From: Acidobacteriota bacterium
GTDB lineage: Bacteria > Acidobacteriota > UBA890 > WLXD01
Direction of reading: 5' to 3'
Assembly (NCBI GenBank): GCA_029263295.1
Contig: JAJCXT010000099.1
Span: forward strand, 1 to 52,996
DNA length: 52,996 bases
Below are positions 34,402-42,462 of the stretch, piece by piece. Under the pieces are notes generated by a model. It was not told the DNA's origin. It saw only the letters and a list, made by a program, of their open reading frames with translations, and made no database searches. The position numbers and the translations under genes were made by a program. How positions within the stretch are numbered: the stretch's first letter is position 1; each line of letters opens with the position of its first letter.

Positions 34402-35181
34402 CTACTTGCCCTGGAAGGCAGGCTTGCGTTTCTCGATATAGGCGGTGATGCCTTCCAGGGCATCACCCGACGCGAACAGGCGATTCTGCAACTCGCGCTC
34501 GAGTGCGAGGCCGCTGTTCAACGACATCTCGGTGCCCTCTTGAACCGCGAGCTTGATAAGCCCCTGAGCCATCGTCGCGCCCTGCGCCAGCTCCTTGGCC
34601 CAGTTGATGGTGTACTCGCGAGCATCCTCGTCGACTACACGGTTCACAAGGCCGATGCGCTCGGCCTCTTCCGGCGTAAGTAGGTCGCCGGTAACCATCA
34701 ACTCCAGAGCCTTGCTCTTGCCAACGACGCGCGGCAGCCGCTGCGAGCCGCCAGTTCCCGGCAACACACCGAGAGTGACCTCTGGGAGGCCGATGCGTCC
34801 GCCCTCGCGACCCATCACGCGCATGTCACAGGCAAGCGCGATCTCGAGCCCGCCGCCGACGCAGTGGCCGTTGAGCGCGGCTATCACCAGCTTCGGGATG
34901 CGTTCCAGTTCCTGCAGCGTCTCGTTGCAGTGCAGGCAGAACATCGACTTGTAGCGCGGCTCGGACGTCTTGAGCATGTTGATGTCCGCGCCGGCGGAGA
35001 AGAACTTGTCGCCACCGCCGGTCAAGACCACGACCTTGACGTCCGTGTCGAAGCGAACCTCCTCGATCACCTCGTCGAGCTCATGCATGAGATCGAGGTT
35101 GTAGGTGTTTCCCGGATTACGGGACATCGTCGCGATCGCGACTCCGTCTTCCTTCTTGAGATCGAAGATTTCCCAGGCCAT
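34402..35181 (-). CDS. enoyl-CoA hydratase
   Basis: A 259-residue crotonase with both catalytic glutamates present, in GHCVGGGLEIALACD and GLPEVTLGVLPGTGG, so it should hydrate 2-enoyl-CoA. It is the first gene of the leftward six-gene operon, with a very good ribosome site (GGAGGAAACTC then ATG). With the thiolase it provides beta-oxidation-like steps beside the hydroxybenzoyl-CoA reductase. Which acyl-CoA is used cannot be told. Confidence 0.92.
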   Translation of the reverse strand: MAWEIFDLKKEDGVAIATMSRNPGNTYNLDLMHELDEVIEEVRFDTDVKVVVLTGGGDKFFSAGADINMLKTSEPRYKSMFCLHCNETLQELERIPKLVIAALNGHCVGGGLEIALACDMRVMGREGGRIGLPEVTLGVLPGTGGSQRLPRVVGKSKALELMVTGDLLTPEEAERIGLVNRVVDEDAREYTINWAKELAQGATMAQGLIKLAVQEGTEMSLNSGLALERELQNRLFASGDALEGITAYIEKRKPAFQGK

Positions 35182-35482
35182 GAGTTTCCTCCAGAGCGCG
35201 CGCGTCTGCGCGGCGGTGGTGTCGTTATCGTCGGAACACGAAGTCGTGGACGGCCGGACGTTGGGCCAGATCGAACGCCAAGCCGTCAGGCCGGCTCAGG
35301 TTACCACCGGCCACGGAGGCCGGCAAACGGACGCAGGGCCTTGCGCGGGCCGCGCATTCGGGTGCGCAGCTGATGCTAGAATCCTCCGCGGATCGTAGCG
35401 ATATCGGCCGGGTGTGCGCGCGTCTCGTTGGCGGCGCCCTGGCGAGGATCCCATAGATTTTCCTTTCGAGAGAGAGCTTCGT
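35182..35482. other. 301-bp divergent intergenic region
   Basis: This region separates the leftward hcr operon from a rightward small gene and must carry both promoters. A TAGAAT at 35377-35382 could be a rightward -10 element, but no good -35 lies at the right distance. I see no other gene or strong inverted repeat. Confidence 0.35.
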
Positions 35483-35734
35483 ATGCGCGTTATGGTAGTT
35501 CGGACGCCCGGTGAACTTCGGGATGAGATCGGCCACAAGATCATGGTCCAGAAGGACTGGTGCGGTACTGTCGTGGAAGAGCTCGACGACGAGACGCTCG
35601 CGGCCGCCGGGTTCCACCCGAAGCGGAGCGAGAAGGTCTACCGCGTCCTGTTCGATGACTGGGGACAGCACATTGCGGTGCCGGCGGTGAATCTCGTGGA
35701 GATCGCCGACGGTGACGGCGAAGACGGCGACTGA
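35483..35734 (+). CDS. small conserved-looking acidic protein, unknown function
   Basis: An 83-residue protein with well-ordered composition (MRVMVVRTPGELRDEIGHKIMVQKDWCG, EKVYRVLFDDWGQHIAVPAVNLVEI) and an acidic tail (ADGDGEDGD). No family is recognised. The first part could form a small beta-rich fold; a single Cys is present. The ATG at 35483 follows a purine-rich GAGAGAGAG. It ends exactly where the convergent dGTPase gene ends (stops adjacent at 35734/35735). Confidence 0.6.
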   Translation: MRVMVVRTPGELRDEIGHKIMVQKDWCGTVVEELDDETLAAAGFHPKRSEKVYRVLFDDWGQHIAVPAVNLVEIADGDGEDGD

Positions 35735-36883
35735 TTAGCTCTGCGGTGTCGGTCGTGTTCTGCCGGTGACGAGCCTGGCGTGCTCGCGCAGCGCGTAGCG
35801 GTCCGTCATGCCGGCGACGTAGTCAGCGATGGCCGTCAAGGCCCCCACCCGCCTCGCGCGTTCCCGGTGACGCGGTGGCAGAAGGTCGAGGTCGCCAGCG
35901 TACACTTCGAACAACAGACGAAGTTTGGAACGCGCGTCTTCCATCTCCGCCTGTACCAGTGGGCTGCGGTACAGCTGCACCGACAGGAAATCCGCCATGG
36001 TCTCGAGGTCGGCGAGCACGTCGTTCGAATGAGCCGCCAGAGACTGAGGATAGGCGCGCACGTCGGCGAGTGAACGGACGCCTGCATCCGCCACCCTGTC
36101 CCGTGTTGTCTCGATCAAGTCCGTGACCAAGCGATCGACCATCCGCCGGATGGTCTCGTTAAAGAGTTGTCGTTCGGTGGCGCCGGGAAGCTCACTCATC
36201 AGTGCCGCGTATGGGCGGCCGAACAGCGGTACGCTGCGGAGCGTCTCGACGTCGAGAATGTGAGCCTCGACACCATCGTCGACGTCATGGACGTTGTACG
36301 TGATGTGATCGACCAGATCGATGAGTTGCGCTTCCAGCGGAGATCTTTCCTCAGGACTGAACTCAGCGATTTCGGCTCCGGCGAAGCGGTCGTAGCGGGT
36401 CGCGTGCTTGGCGATCCCCTCGCGGACCTCATACGTCAGGTTCAGGCCACGGAAGGCGGCGTACTTCTCCTCGATCTCATCGACGGTGCGAAGCGAGTGG
36501 CGATTGTGTTCGAAGCCGCCGGCGTCGGCCATCATCTCGTCGAGCGTAGCCTCCCCGACGTGGCCGAACGGAGGATGTCCCAGGTCGTGTGCCAGAGCGA
36601 TGGCCTCGCAGGCCGTGGAGTTCAACCCGAGCGCACGCGCGGCCGTGCGCGCGAGCTGGGCAACCTCGATGGTGTGCGTGAGCCGCGTTCGGAAGTGGTC
36701 CCCGTGATGATTCGGGAACACCTGCGTCTTGTACTCGAGGCGGCGGAACGCACGCGAGTGGACGATGCGATCGCGGTCGCGCTCGTAGCAGTCGCGGTAC
36801 GCGTGCTCGGGTTCGAGCACTCGTCGGCCGCGAGTTTCCTCCGGCTGGACGGCCCAGGGTTGTCTTATGTCCGTGCCACTCAT
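35735..36883 (-). CDS. dgt: deoxyguanosinetriphosphate triphosphohydrolase-like protein
   Basis: A 382-residue HD-domain dNTP triphosphohydrolase that splits a dNTP (typically dGTP) into nucleoside and triphosphate. The metal site is formed by H in RTRLTHTIEVAQ, the HD pair in ALAHDLGHPPFGHVGE and D in LIDLVDHITYNVHD. The N-terminal RDRDRIVHSRAFRRLEYKTQVF is the family signature. Length and motif order match the type 2 (shorter) dGTPase-like subfamily. It probably helps nucleotide pool control. No operon partner. Confidence 0.93.
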   Translation of the reverse strand: MSGTDIRQPWAVQPEETRGRRVLEPEHAYRDCYERDRDRIVHSRAFRRLEYKTQVFPNHHGDHFRTRLTHTIEVAQLARTAARALGLNSTACEAIALAHDLGHPPFGHVGEATLDEMMADAGGFEHNRHSLRTVDEIEEKYAAFRGLNLTYEVREGIAKHATRYDRFAGAEIAEFSPEERSPLEAQLIDLVDHITYNVHDVDDGVEAHILDVETLRSVPLFGRPYAALMSELPGATERQLFNETIRRMVDRLVTDLIETTRDRVADAGVRSLADVRAYPQSLAAHSNDVLADLETMADFLSVQLYRSPLVQAEMEDARSKLRLLFEVYAGDLDLLPPRHRERARRVGALTAIADYVAGMTDRYALREHARLVTGRTRPTPQS

Positions 36884-36984
36884 GCCGTATCGCGTGCAAT
36901 GGGAACAACTACGTCGACGCCACGTTAGTAAGCGGCTGCCTGAGGGGCAAGTCAGCGCAGTGTGGGGCTTGGCACCGCCTAGGC

Positions 36985-37014
36985 TTGACCGCGTGGCCTC
37001 CTAGTCGCTAATCT
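36985..37014 (+). promoter_or_regulatory. possible promoter of the FecR/DUF6600 gene
   Basis: TTGACC (36985-36990), an 18-bp spacer and TAATCT (37009-37014) weakly resemble a sigma-70 promoter 88 bp before the start codon at 37102. Confidence 0.2.
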
Positions 37015-37101
37015 CTATGTATCCGCTGGCCAGTCTCTGTTAGCGCAACTCCCTTGCCCCGGAACGCCGGGTCGGGTCCCCTACTCGCGGGAGTTAGTAG
37101 C

Positions 37102-39117
37102 ATGCAACGGATCGACGGCGTCAAATCAGTCGGAATCCTCAACCTCAGCGTCCTTACTTTAGCTCTGGCGGCAGGTCTGGCCCTGCCCGTAGAGGCGCAG
37201 GATCAACAGGTGGGACCTGTTCCGGTTCGCGTGCGCCATTTGGAGGGCGCGGTCACCGTGCAGCGCGCCAGCGCTGGCGAGACCTCGGAGGCCATTCCCA
37301 ACCTGCCGCTGGATGCGGGGGATCGTGTGTGGACCGAGGACGGGCGTGCGGAGTTGACCCTCAGCGATGGCACCACCGTGTGGTTGGACCAACGTACGAC
37401 GCTCGATATCGTGGCCCTGGAAGAAGCTTCAGGTAGGAGCATCCTGCGGCTGTGGGGCGGCTCGGCCCTCGTCTGGCGGCCGGTGCTGTCGGCGCTCGCA
37501 GAGTTGCGGCTCGACAGCGGCGAGAACGTAGTGCTGATGCGGCGGGCGGGCCTGGTCCGCGTTGACATCGATGAGGAACGTCGCCTGTGGCTGTCCGTCT
37601 ACGACGGCGAGGCCTCTTTAGGGGCAGGCGGTCTGGTGGAGACTCTCGCCGCAGGCGAGCAGAGCTACACGGAACTAGGTACAGCTCCGGCCACGGCCAG
37701 CCTATTCAGTACCGCCGCCGTCGACGCTTTCGGGCAGTGGCATCAACAGCGGTGGTCTGCTTATGCGGCGACCACTCAGTACGTCGCGCGGCGTGACTAC
37801 ATCCCCCAGGAGGTAAAACCGTATGCGGCAGAGCTAGAGGCCTCGGGTAGCTGGTTCTACCACGACGACTTTGACAGCTACGCATGGCGTCCCGCCGTCT
37901 CGGTGGGCTGGTCGCCCTATCAGCGGGGTCGCTGGGTGTGGGGCCATGGCGGCTGGACCTGGGCGTCGAGCGCGTCGTGGGGATGGGCCACTTCACACTA
38001 TGGTCGCTGGCACCACCTGCCTGCGTACGGATGGGTTTGGTTCCCGGGTGGCGGCTATCGGTCCTCCTGGGTGAGTTGGTACGTCGGCAACGGCTACGTT
38101 GGTTGGAGTCCGATCGGCTACTACGGACGGCCCTTCATCTCTATCGGCCTGTGGTTCGGTGGCGGCTACGGCTACGGCCGCGGCTATCACGGCGGGCACC
38201 ACTACAACTACCCGCATTACGGCAGCGGCAGCGGCAACAGTTATGGGAACGGCGGCCGCGCGGTAGCCGGAAAGGGGTACGTCAGAGGCGGTAGCGCTGG
38301 TCCTTCGGGCTGGACAATGGCAGATGCCAAGGACTTCGGCCGCGGTGACTCGGTGCGGCGAGCGGTGAGGCGTTCGGACATGCCTGCGGGCGCGGGGCAG
38401 AACGCAGTGACACTCAATGGCGCGTTGCGACAGCGGAATGTTGGCGCCTTGCAGGCTGGACGTCAGGTGCCGACGCGCTCGGCCGCAACGCCTTCGCGAA
38501 ACGGCATCGGTAACCGTGCCGCGACACCACGCGGGGGTTCGAGGGCCGGCACCGCGGCACGACCGGCATCGTCCGCGGGCGGTCGCACTGCCGTGCGGCC
38601 CGGGCGGTCGCAAGCGGGAAGTGCGCCAGGCGGCGGTCGAGCGGTCAGTTCTGGCGCTCGGCCTGGTGCTCCTGTCCGCCCGAGCGGCGTGACCACCGCT
38701 CGGCCCCGGCCTGGCGGTTTGTCCGGCGGTCTATCCCCCGGCCGTAGCGTGAGCAGTCGTCCCGGTAGCCCAACCGGCGGCTCGGTGCCACGTCCGACGT
38801 CAGCGTCGGGTCGGCCGATGGTAGGCCGAGCGCCTGTCGCGCGGCCATCGGGCGGAGTCGGTCGCCCGACGATCACTCCAAGGTCGTCGCCCACGCGTTC
38901 CACGGTCGGGAGCCGTCCCGGTGTGAGTTCGCGGCCACAGGTATCACCGCGAAGTACCCCGAGCCGATCGTCGATCGGCAGGCCTTCCGGCGGTCCGCGC
39001 GTCTCTGCTCCACGAGGCGGTTCCTCGCGCGGAAGCGTTGGCCGAGGAGCGGCGTCACGTGGTTCGTCGGGTAGGAGTCGGGGTACCGCTCGCCGCGGGA
39101 GTTCCCGGCGCCGCTAG
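37102..39117 (+). CDS. secreted FecR-domain protein with DUF6600-like WRP repeats and Arg/Ser/Pro/Gly tail
   Basis: A 671-residue exported protein. A signal peptide (LSVLTLALAAGLALPVEAQ) is followed by a FecR-like beta domain (about 35-200; VRHLEGAVTVQRAS, AELTLSDGTTVWLDQRTTLDI). Next is an aromatic region (about 240-380) with YAWRPAVSVGWSPYQRGRWVW, GWTWASSASWGWATSHYGRW and GYGYGRGYHGG, resembling DUF6600, which I recall as common in Acidobacteria. The last ~290 residues are low-complexity, rich in Arg, Ser, Pro and Gly, with almost no acidic residues, ending SRGTARRGSSRRR. Such a tail could bind polyanions (LPS, nucleic acid or polysaccharide). GGGAG about 10 nt upstream supports the start at 37102. 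Function unknown; an envelope role is inferred. Confidence 0.8.
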   Translation: MQRIDGVKSVGILNLSVLTLALAAGLALPVEAQDQQVGPVPVRVRHLEGAVTVQRASAGETSEAIPNLPLDAGDRVWTEDGRAELTLSDGTTVWLDQRTTLDIVALEEASGRSILRLWGGSALVWRPVLSALAELRLDSGENVVLMRRAGLVRVDIDEERRLWLSVYDGEASLGAGGLVETLAAGEQSYTELGTAPATASLFSTAAVDAFGQWHQQRWSAYAATTQYVARRDYIPQEVKPYAAELEASGSWFYHDDFDSYAWRPAVSVGWSPYQRGRWVWGHGGWTWASSASWGWATSHYGRWHHLPAYGWVWFPGGGYRSSWVSWYVGNGYVGWSPIGYYGRPFISIGLWFGGGYGYGRGYHGGHHYNYPHYGSGSGNSYGNGGRAVAGKGYVRGGSAGPSGWTMADAKDFGRGDSVRRAVRRSDMPAGAGQNAVTLNGALRQRNVGALQAGRQVPTRSAATPSRNGIGNRAATPRGGSRAGTAARPASSAGGRTAVRPGRSQAGSAPGGGRAVSSGARPGAPVRPSGVTTARPRPGGLSGGLSPGRSVSSRPGSPTGGSVPRPTSASGRPMVGRAPVARPSGGVGRPTITPRSSPTRSTVGSRPGVSSRPQVSPRSTPSRSSIGRPSGGPRVSAPRGGSSRGSVGRGAASRGSSGRSRGTARRGSSRRR

Positions 39118-39131
39118 CGGCGTGCAGGCAG

Positions 39132-39157
39132 GGCGCCTCCTGTCGCTAGGGGGCGCC
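39132..39157. terminator. hairpin between convergent genes
   Basis: A 9-bp stem, GGCGCCTCC (39132-39140) with GGGGGCGCC (39149-39157), one G-T wobble, 8-nt loop. It sits between the convergent stops at 39117 and 39173 and may serve both directions. There is no T tract. Confidence 0.4.
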
Positions 39158-39172
39158 GGCGGCAGAGGGCCG

Positions 39173-39616
39173 CTAAAGGCGTTCCGTGATCCCTACCGAG
39201 ACGCCCCAGACCAGATACCAGATAGCAACGGCCAATGGCATGGCGGGGTCCCAGCGTGACCCGAAAATGCCGGCACCGTACAGCAGCGGCATGATCACCA
39301 TGCCCGCGGGGATGGCGATCACAGCTCCCCAGATGGCTCCGCGCAGGGCTGGTGGGCCCGGGAGTCGATCGCGCATGAGGCGCCCATAGGCGATGCCGAA
39401 CAACGTGCCGAGGCCAAGCGTCTGTAGTGCGCCGACGACCCAGGCCAGGCCGACAGATGTGATGTCTGGAACAAGGAGCTGGCCGTTCCACAAAGCCACG
39501 TCCATCTGTGGCAGGCCGATACCTGGCAGCCAGTAGCCAACAGAAAGCGCTACCCAGGTGGAGGCGAGCCCCGCGAGGGCAAGGGCACTGATCGGTCTAG
39601 GGCTGGGTTCGACCAT
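39173..39616 (-). CDS. small four-helix membrane protein, unknown function
   Basis: A 147-residue protein with four hydrophobic segments (ISALALAGLASTWVALSVGYW, SVGLAWVVGALQTLGLGTLFG, GAIWGAVIAIPAGMVIMPLLY, AVAIWYLVWGVSVGI). No family is recognised. It lies 12 bp after the DUF2203 gene in the same direction, so the two are probably co-transcribed. Confidence 0.6.
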   Translation of the reverse strand: MVEPSPRPISALALAGLASTWVALSVGYWLPGIGLPQMDVALWNGQLLVPDITSVGLAWVVGALQTLGLGTLFGIAYGRLMRDRLPGPPALRGAIWGAVIAIPAGMVIMPLLYGAGIFGSRWDPAMPLAVAIWYLVWGVSVGITERL

Positions 39617-39628
39617 GATGACTTGGGC

Positions 39629-40006
39629 CTAATTCCGTCCGGGCCAGGCGTCTCCACCTGGCGTGAGGCTGATGCGATCCTTGAAGGACTCCCACGTGAA
39701 GTGGCGGTGGCAGATTTCCGGTTCGTCCGGTGCCCAGCACCACAAGACATTGGGGTCGGGAGTGCGAAAGTCTACGGTGAAAACGCCCTTGGGTTGAGCC
39801 CCCAGCGCCAAAATCGAGTGCGCCCAGCGGTCAAGTAGTTCCCTCGCGTCCTGATCAGCGCGCTCCTGCGTTGTCTCTTCGTTCGCCGCATCAGCGTTCT
39901 GGAGTTGTTCGATTTGGCTGCGAGTACGCTCGGTCAGGGCCGTAATCGCAGGCAACATAGCGTTCGCCTGTTCGAGTGTGAAGATGCGGAACCGATGTAA
40001 TGCCAA
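39629..40006 (-). CDS. DUF2203 family protein
   Basis: A 125-residue protein matching DUF2203: an N-terminal FRIFTLEQANAMLPAITALTERTRSQ and a C-terminal VDFRTPDPNVLWCWAPDEPEICHRHFTWESFKDR. The family function is unknown. Helical heptads in the middle suggest a dimer. The start is probably a TTG at 40006, with GGAGGG about 9 nt upstream; a GTG at 40039 is in frame but has no ribosome site. It is divergent from the structured RNA at 40111. Confidence 0.8.
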   Translation of the reverse strand: MALHRFRIFTLEQANAMLPAITALTERTRSQIEQLQNADAANEETTQERADQDARELLDRWAHSILALGAQPKGVFTVDFRTPDPNVLWCWAPDEPEICHRHFTWESFKDRISLTPGGDAWPGRN

Positions 40007-40075
40007 GGACTTAGACCCTCCGTGGGCAGACGGTAGCACGCTTTGGCGGCACTGACGAAAGCATGCTCTCCGCTC

Positions 40076-40104
40076 TTGCCTCCTGCCGGGTTCATCTCTA
40101 TGAT
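40076..40104 (+). promoter_or_regulatory. promoter for the four-hairpin RNA
   Basis: TTGCCT (40076-40081), a 17-bp spacer and TATGAT (40099-40104) form a good sigma-70-like promoter. Transcription would begin near 40111, about 15 bp before the first hairpin. The position and spacing fit a start exactly at the structured region. Confidence 0.5.
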
Positions 40105-40110
40105 TGTTAA

Positions 40111-40300
40111 CTTACCCCAGCCGATAAGGACGGGATGGTCAGCCCCCCCACCCCCGACCCCCGTCCTTCAGGGATTCCGGGTACCACCCACAGCCCACCC
40201 CACCGGAATCCCGCTATCTAGAGACCGGGCCGCGGTTCACGCCGCGGCCCGGTACGAATTCTGAGGAAGCCGGGTCGTTGCGCCCGGCTTCCTTTCGTTT
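40111..40300 (+). ncRNA. structured RNA of four tandem hairpins ending in a terminator
   Basis: Four perfect inverted repeats follow one another. H1: AAGGACGGG 40126-40134 with CCCGTCCTT 40160-40168. H2: GGGATTCCGG 40171-40180 with CCGGAATCCC 40203-40212. H3: ACCGGGCCGCGG 40224-40235 with CCGCGGCCCGGT 40242-40253. H4: AGGAAGCCGGG 40264-40274 with CCCGGCTTCCT 40283-40293, then TTTCGTTT. H1 and H2 are about 42 nt each with long C-rich, G-poor loops (runs of CCC and ACCC). H3 and H4 are about 30 nt with short loops. A promoter precedes it and an aminotransferase-trpS pair follows. It is either a free small RNA whose loops could pair with G-rich ribosome sites, or a leader that attenuates the downstream genes. 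I recognise no known family. Confidence 0.55.
40264..40300 (+). terminator. Rho-independent terminator (H4) before the aminotransferase gene
   Basis: An 11-bp GC-rich stem (40264-40274 with 40283-40293), 8-nt loop and TTTCGTTT tail. It ends 17 bp before the aminotransferase start codon, so it either ends an upstream small RNA or attenuates the downstream operon. Confidence 0.7.
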
Positions 40301-40317
40301 GCCCACCGGAGTTCCCG

Positions 40318-41454
40318 ATGACGTTCGTCCCTTTCACGATGGAACGCTGGCAGTCGATCTACGAGCACGCCGTCGATCTGAATCTGTCCGAGAGTGGGGT
40401 TCATCCGCTCACGCTCGCGGAGTTGACGGATCTGGCTGGGATCGACCGCGGTGTTCTCGACGGCCGGCTGCTCGAATACGTGCAGTCGAACGGTGGCGAT
40501 CTTCTGCGCGAGCGAATCGCCGCGATCTATCCTGGTGCCACCGCCGAGGATGTCGTGGTAACCAACGGCACCGCCGAGGCGAACTTCGTTGTCACGTGGG
40601 ACCTGGCGGCCAAGGGTGGCGAGTTCATCTTCATGGAGCCCAACTATTTCCAGATTCGCGGCATCGCCGAGAACCTCGGGGTGCAGGTCAAGAGCTGGTG
40701 GCTGGACCAGCCTTCCTGGGACGCAAATCTCGCCGCGCTGGACGAACTGGTCACCGATCGGACCCGGGCGATATTCGTCTGCAACCCCAACAATCCGACG
40801 GGGCGCTGTTTTGGAGAGGATTTCATCGCGGGCGTTACGGCTGCCGCCGGACGGGTTGGCGCGTGGGTTCTTGCCGACGAGGTCTATCGTGGCGCGGAAC
40901 ATCGAGGTGGCGAGACGCCTTCGTTCTGGGGCAGCTACGACCGCGCGATCGCCGTCTGCGGCCTGTCGAAAGCGTACGGACTGCCCGGGCTGCGCATTGG
41001 GTGGGCTTTGGCGGGTGGCGGTTACGCCGAACGTCTGTGGGCGCGCAAGGACTACACGACGATCTCTCCGTCGACACTGAGCGAGTACCTGGCCGGAGCG
41101 GCGCTCGAGCCGAGCGCTCGGCAGGCGCTACTCGCGCGTACGCGCGGCATCCTTAACGCCAACTGGGCGGTACTCGAAGCGTGGCTCGAGGAACGGTCGG
41201 AGATGTTCCGCTGGCGCAACCCTGAGGCCGGCGCGATTAGCCTCGTCGAGTTTCGGCACCAGGTGGATACAGGTGAACTAGCGGAGGCCCTGCGGCGCGA
41301 CGAGAGTTGTCTTGTCCAACCTGGCAGCCAGTTCGGACTTCCGCGGCATCTCCGGCTCGGAATCGGTCCACCGACGGCGGCTCTGGAGGATGGTCTCGGA
41401 CGGCTCTCGCGGGTCCTGGAACGCACGGCGCATGCTGCCGGCCAGGGAGTCTGA
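40318..41454 (+). CDS. PLP-dependent aminotransferase, class I/II fold
   Basis: A 378-residue fold-type I PLP enzyme. Landmarks are VVVTNGTAEANFVV (cofactor phosphate region), FVCNPNNPTGRCF, VLADEVYRGAEH (Asp for the pyridine N), and the Schiff-base lysine in VCGLSKAYGLPGLRIGW. The C-terminal LRLGIG supplies the substrate-carboxylate Arg. The substrate is not assignable. It belongs to the same broad group as the enzyme at 47077-48141. CCGGAG 6 nt before the ATG is the ribosome site. It lies 17 bp after a terminator hairpin and 6 bp before trpS, so it may be controlled with trpS. Confidence 0.9.
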   Translation: MTFVPFTMERWQSIYEHAVDLNLSESGVHPLTLAELTDLAGIDRGVLDGRLLEYVQSNGGDLLRERIAAIYPGATAEDVVVTNGTAEANFVVTWDLAAKGGEFIFMEPNYFQIRGIAENLGVQVKSWWLDQPSWDANLAALDELVTDRTRAIFVCNPNNPTGRCFGEDFIAGVTAAAGRVGAWVLADEVYRGAEHRGGETPSFWGSYDRAIAVCGLSKAYGLPGLRIGWALAGGGYAERLWARKDYTTISPSTLSEYLAGAALEPSARQALLARTRGILNANWAVLEAWLEERSEMFRWRNPEAGAISLVEFRHQVDTGELAEALRRDESCLVQPGSQFGLPRHLRLGIGPPTAALEDGLGRLSRVLERTAHAAGQGV

Positions 41455-41460
41455 CCGGAC

Positions 41461-42462
41461 ATGAGTGCAACGCGAATTTTCTCCGGCATCCAGCCGACCG
41501 GCGATCTGCATCTGGGCAACTACTTCGGAGCTGTGCGCAACTGGGTTGCGCTTCAGGAGGGCGCTGCCGACACGATTTATTGCGTCGTCGACTACCACGC
41601 GATCACCGGAGGGATCGACGCGGACGTGCTCCCGGAGCGCGCTTTGCAGCTCGCCGGCGACCTGGTCGCGTGTGGCATCGATCCGGAGCGTTCGATCCTG
41701 TTTGTGCAGTCGCATGTGCCCGAGCACACCGAACTGGCGTGGGTGTTCAACGCGTTTGCCGCGTTCGGAGATCTGTCCCGGATGACGCAGTTCAAGGACA
41801 AGTCGGGCCGCGCCAAACACGTGAGCTCAGGCCTGTTCACGTACCCGGTTTTGCAGGCTGCCGACATTCTGCTGTACCTGTCCGACGGGGTTCCCGTTGG
41901 CGAGGATCAGTCGCAGCACCTGGAATTGACTCGCAGTATCGCTCGTCGATTCAACCAGGTGGTGGGCGAGGATTACTTCCCTGATGTCCAGACTCTGCTC
42001 ACAGAGGGCAAGCGCATCATGTCGCTGGCGGACCCAGAGCGGAAGATGAGCAAGAGCCTGGGCGACAAGCACTACGTAGGCTTGATGGAACCGCCGAAGC
42101 GTATTGCCAAGAAGATCCGGTCGGCGGTTACCGATGCGGGTGGCGAAGCGCGTGACGAGCTCAGCCCCGGTGTTGCCAACCTGGTGGGCTTGCTTCGCTT
42201 GGCCGGAGAGCACGCGGCCGCCGACCAGTACGCGGAGGAGGCGAAGCGAGGCGACTTGCTCTATGGGCACCTCAAGGTGGCGGTGGCCGACGCTGTCGTG
42301 GCGATGCTCGAACCGTTCCAGGAGCGTCGCGCGCAACTCAGCAACGCGGACCTGAGGGACCTTCTCGCGGACGGCGCCAGTCGCGCCTCGGCGATTGCCA
42401 AGCCGGTCATGGAAGACGTGCGCCGTCTCATCGGCGTGGGTGCGCGCAGCATCAACCGCTAG
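41461..42462 (+). CDS. trpS: tryptophanyl-tRNA synthetase
   Basis: A 333-residue class Ic synthetase charging tRNA-Trp. The HIGH-type motif is HLGN (17-20, in GIQPTGDLHLGN), the signature KMSKS occurs in ERKMSKSLGD, and the Trp-binding region reads DILLYLSDGVPVGEDQSQHLELTR. The length is normal. It starts 6 bp after the aminotransferase stop and is likely on the same mRNA. The unusual partner and the structured leader are worth noting. Confidence 0.96.
   Translation: MSATRIFSGIQPTGDLHLGNYFGAVRNWVALQEGAADTIYCVVDYHAITGGIDADVLPERALQLAGDLVACGIDPERSILFVQSHVPEHTELAWVFNAFAAFGDLSRMTQFKDKSGRAKHVSSGLFTYPVLQAADILLYLSDGVPVGEDQSQHLELTRSIARRFNQVVGEDYFPDVQTLLTEGKRIMSLADPERKMSKSLGDKHYVGLMEPPKRIAKKIRSAVTDAGGEARDELSPGVANLVGLLRLAGEHAAADQYAEEAKRGDLLYGHLKVAVADAVVAMLEPFQERRAQLSNADLRDLLADGASRASAIAKPVMEDVRRLIGVGARSINR

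Noticed and set aside
40181-40197. GGGTGGTACC resembling a T-box core
   Set aside because: The T-box-like sequence is on the minus strand, facing the DUF2203 gene. It falls within the loop of H2, and the rest of a T-box leader (specifier loop, antiterminator) is not seen.
40100-40264. Leader-peptide attenuator for trpS
   Set aside because: The short open frame has one Trp codon and no cluster of Trp codons, and its start overlaps the promoter -10.
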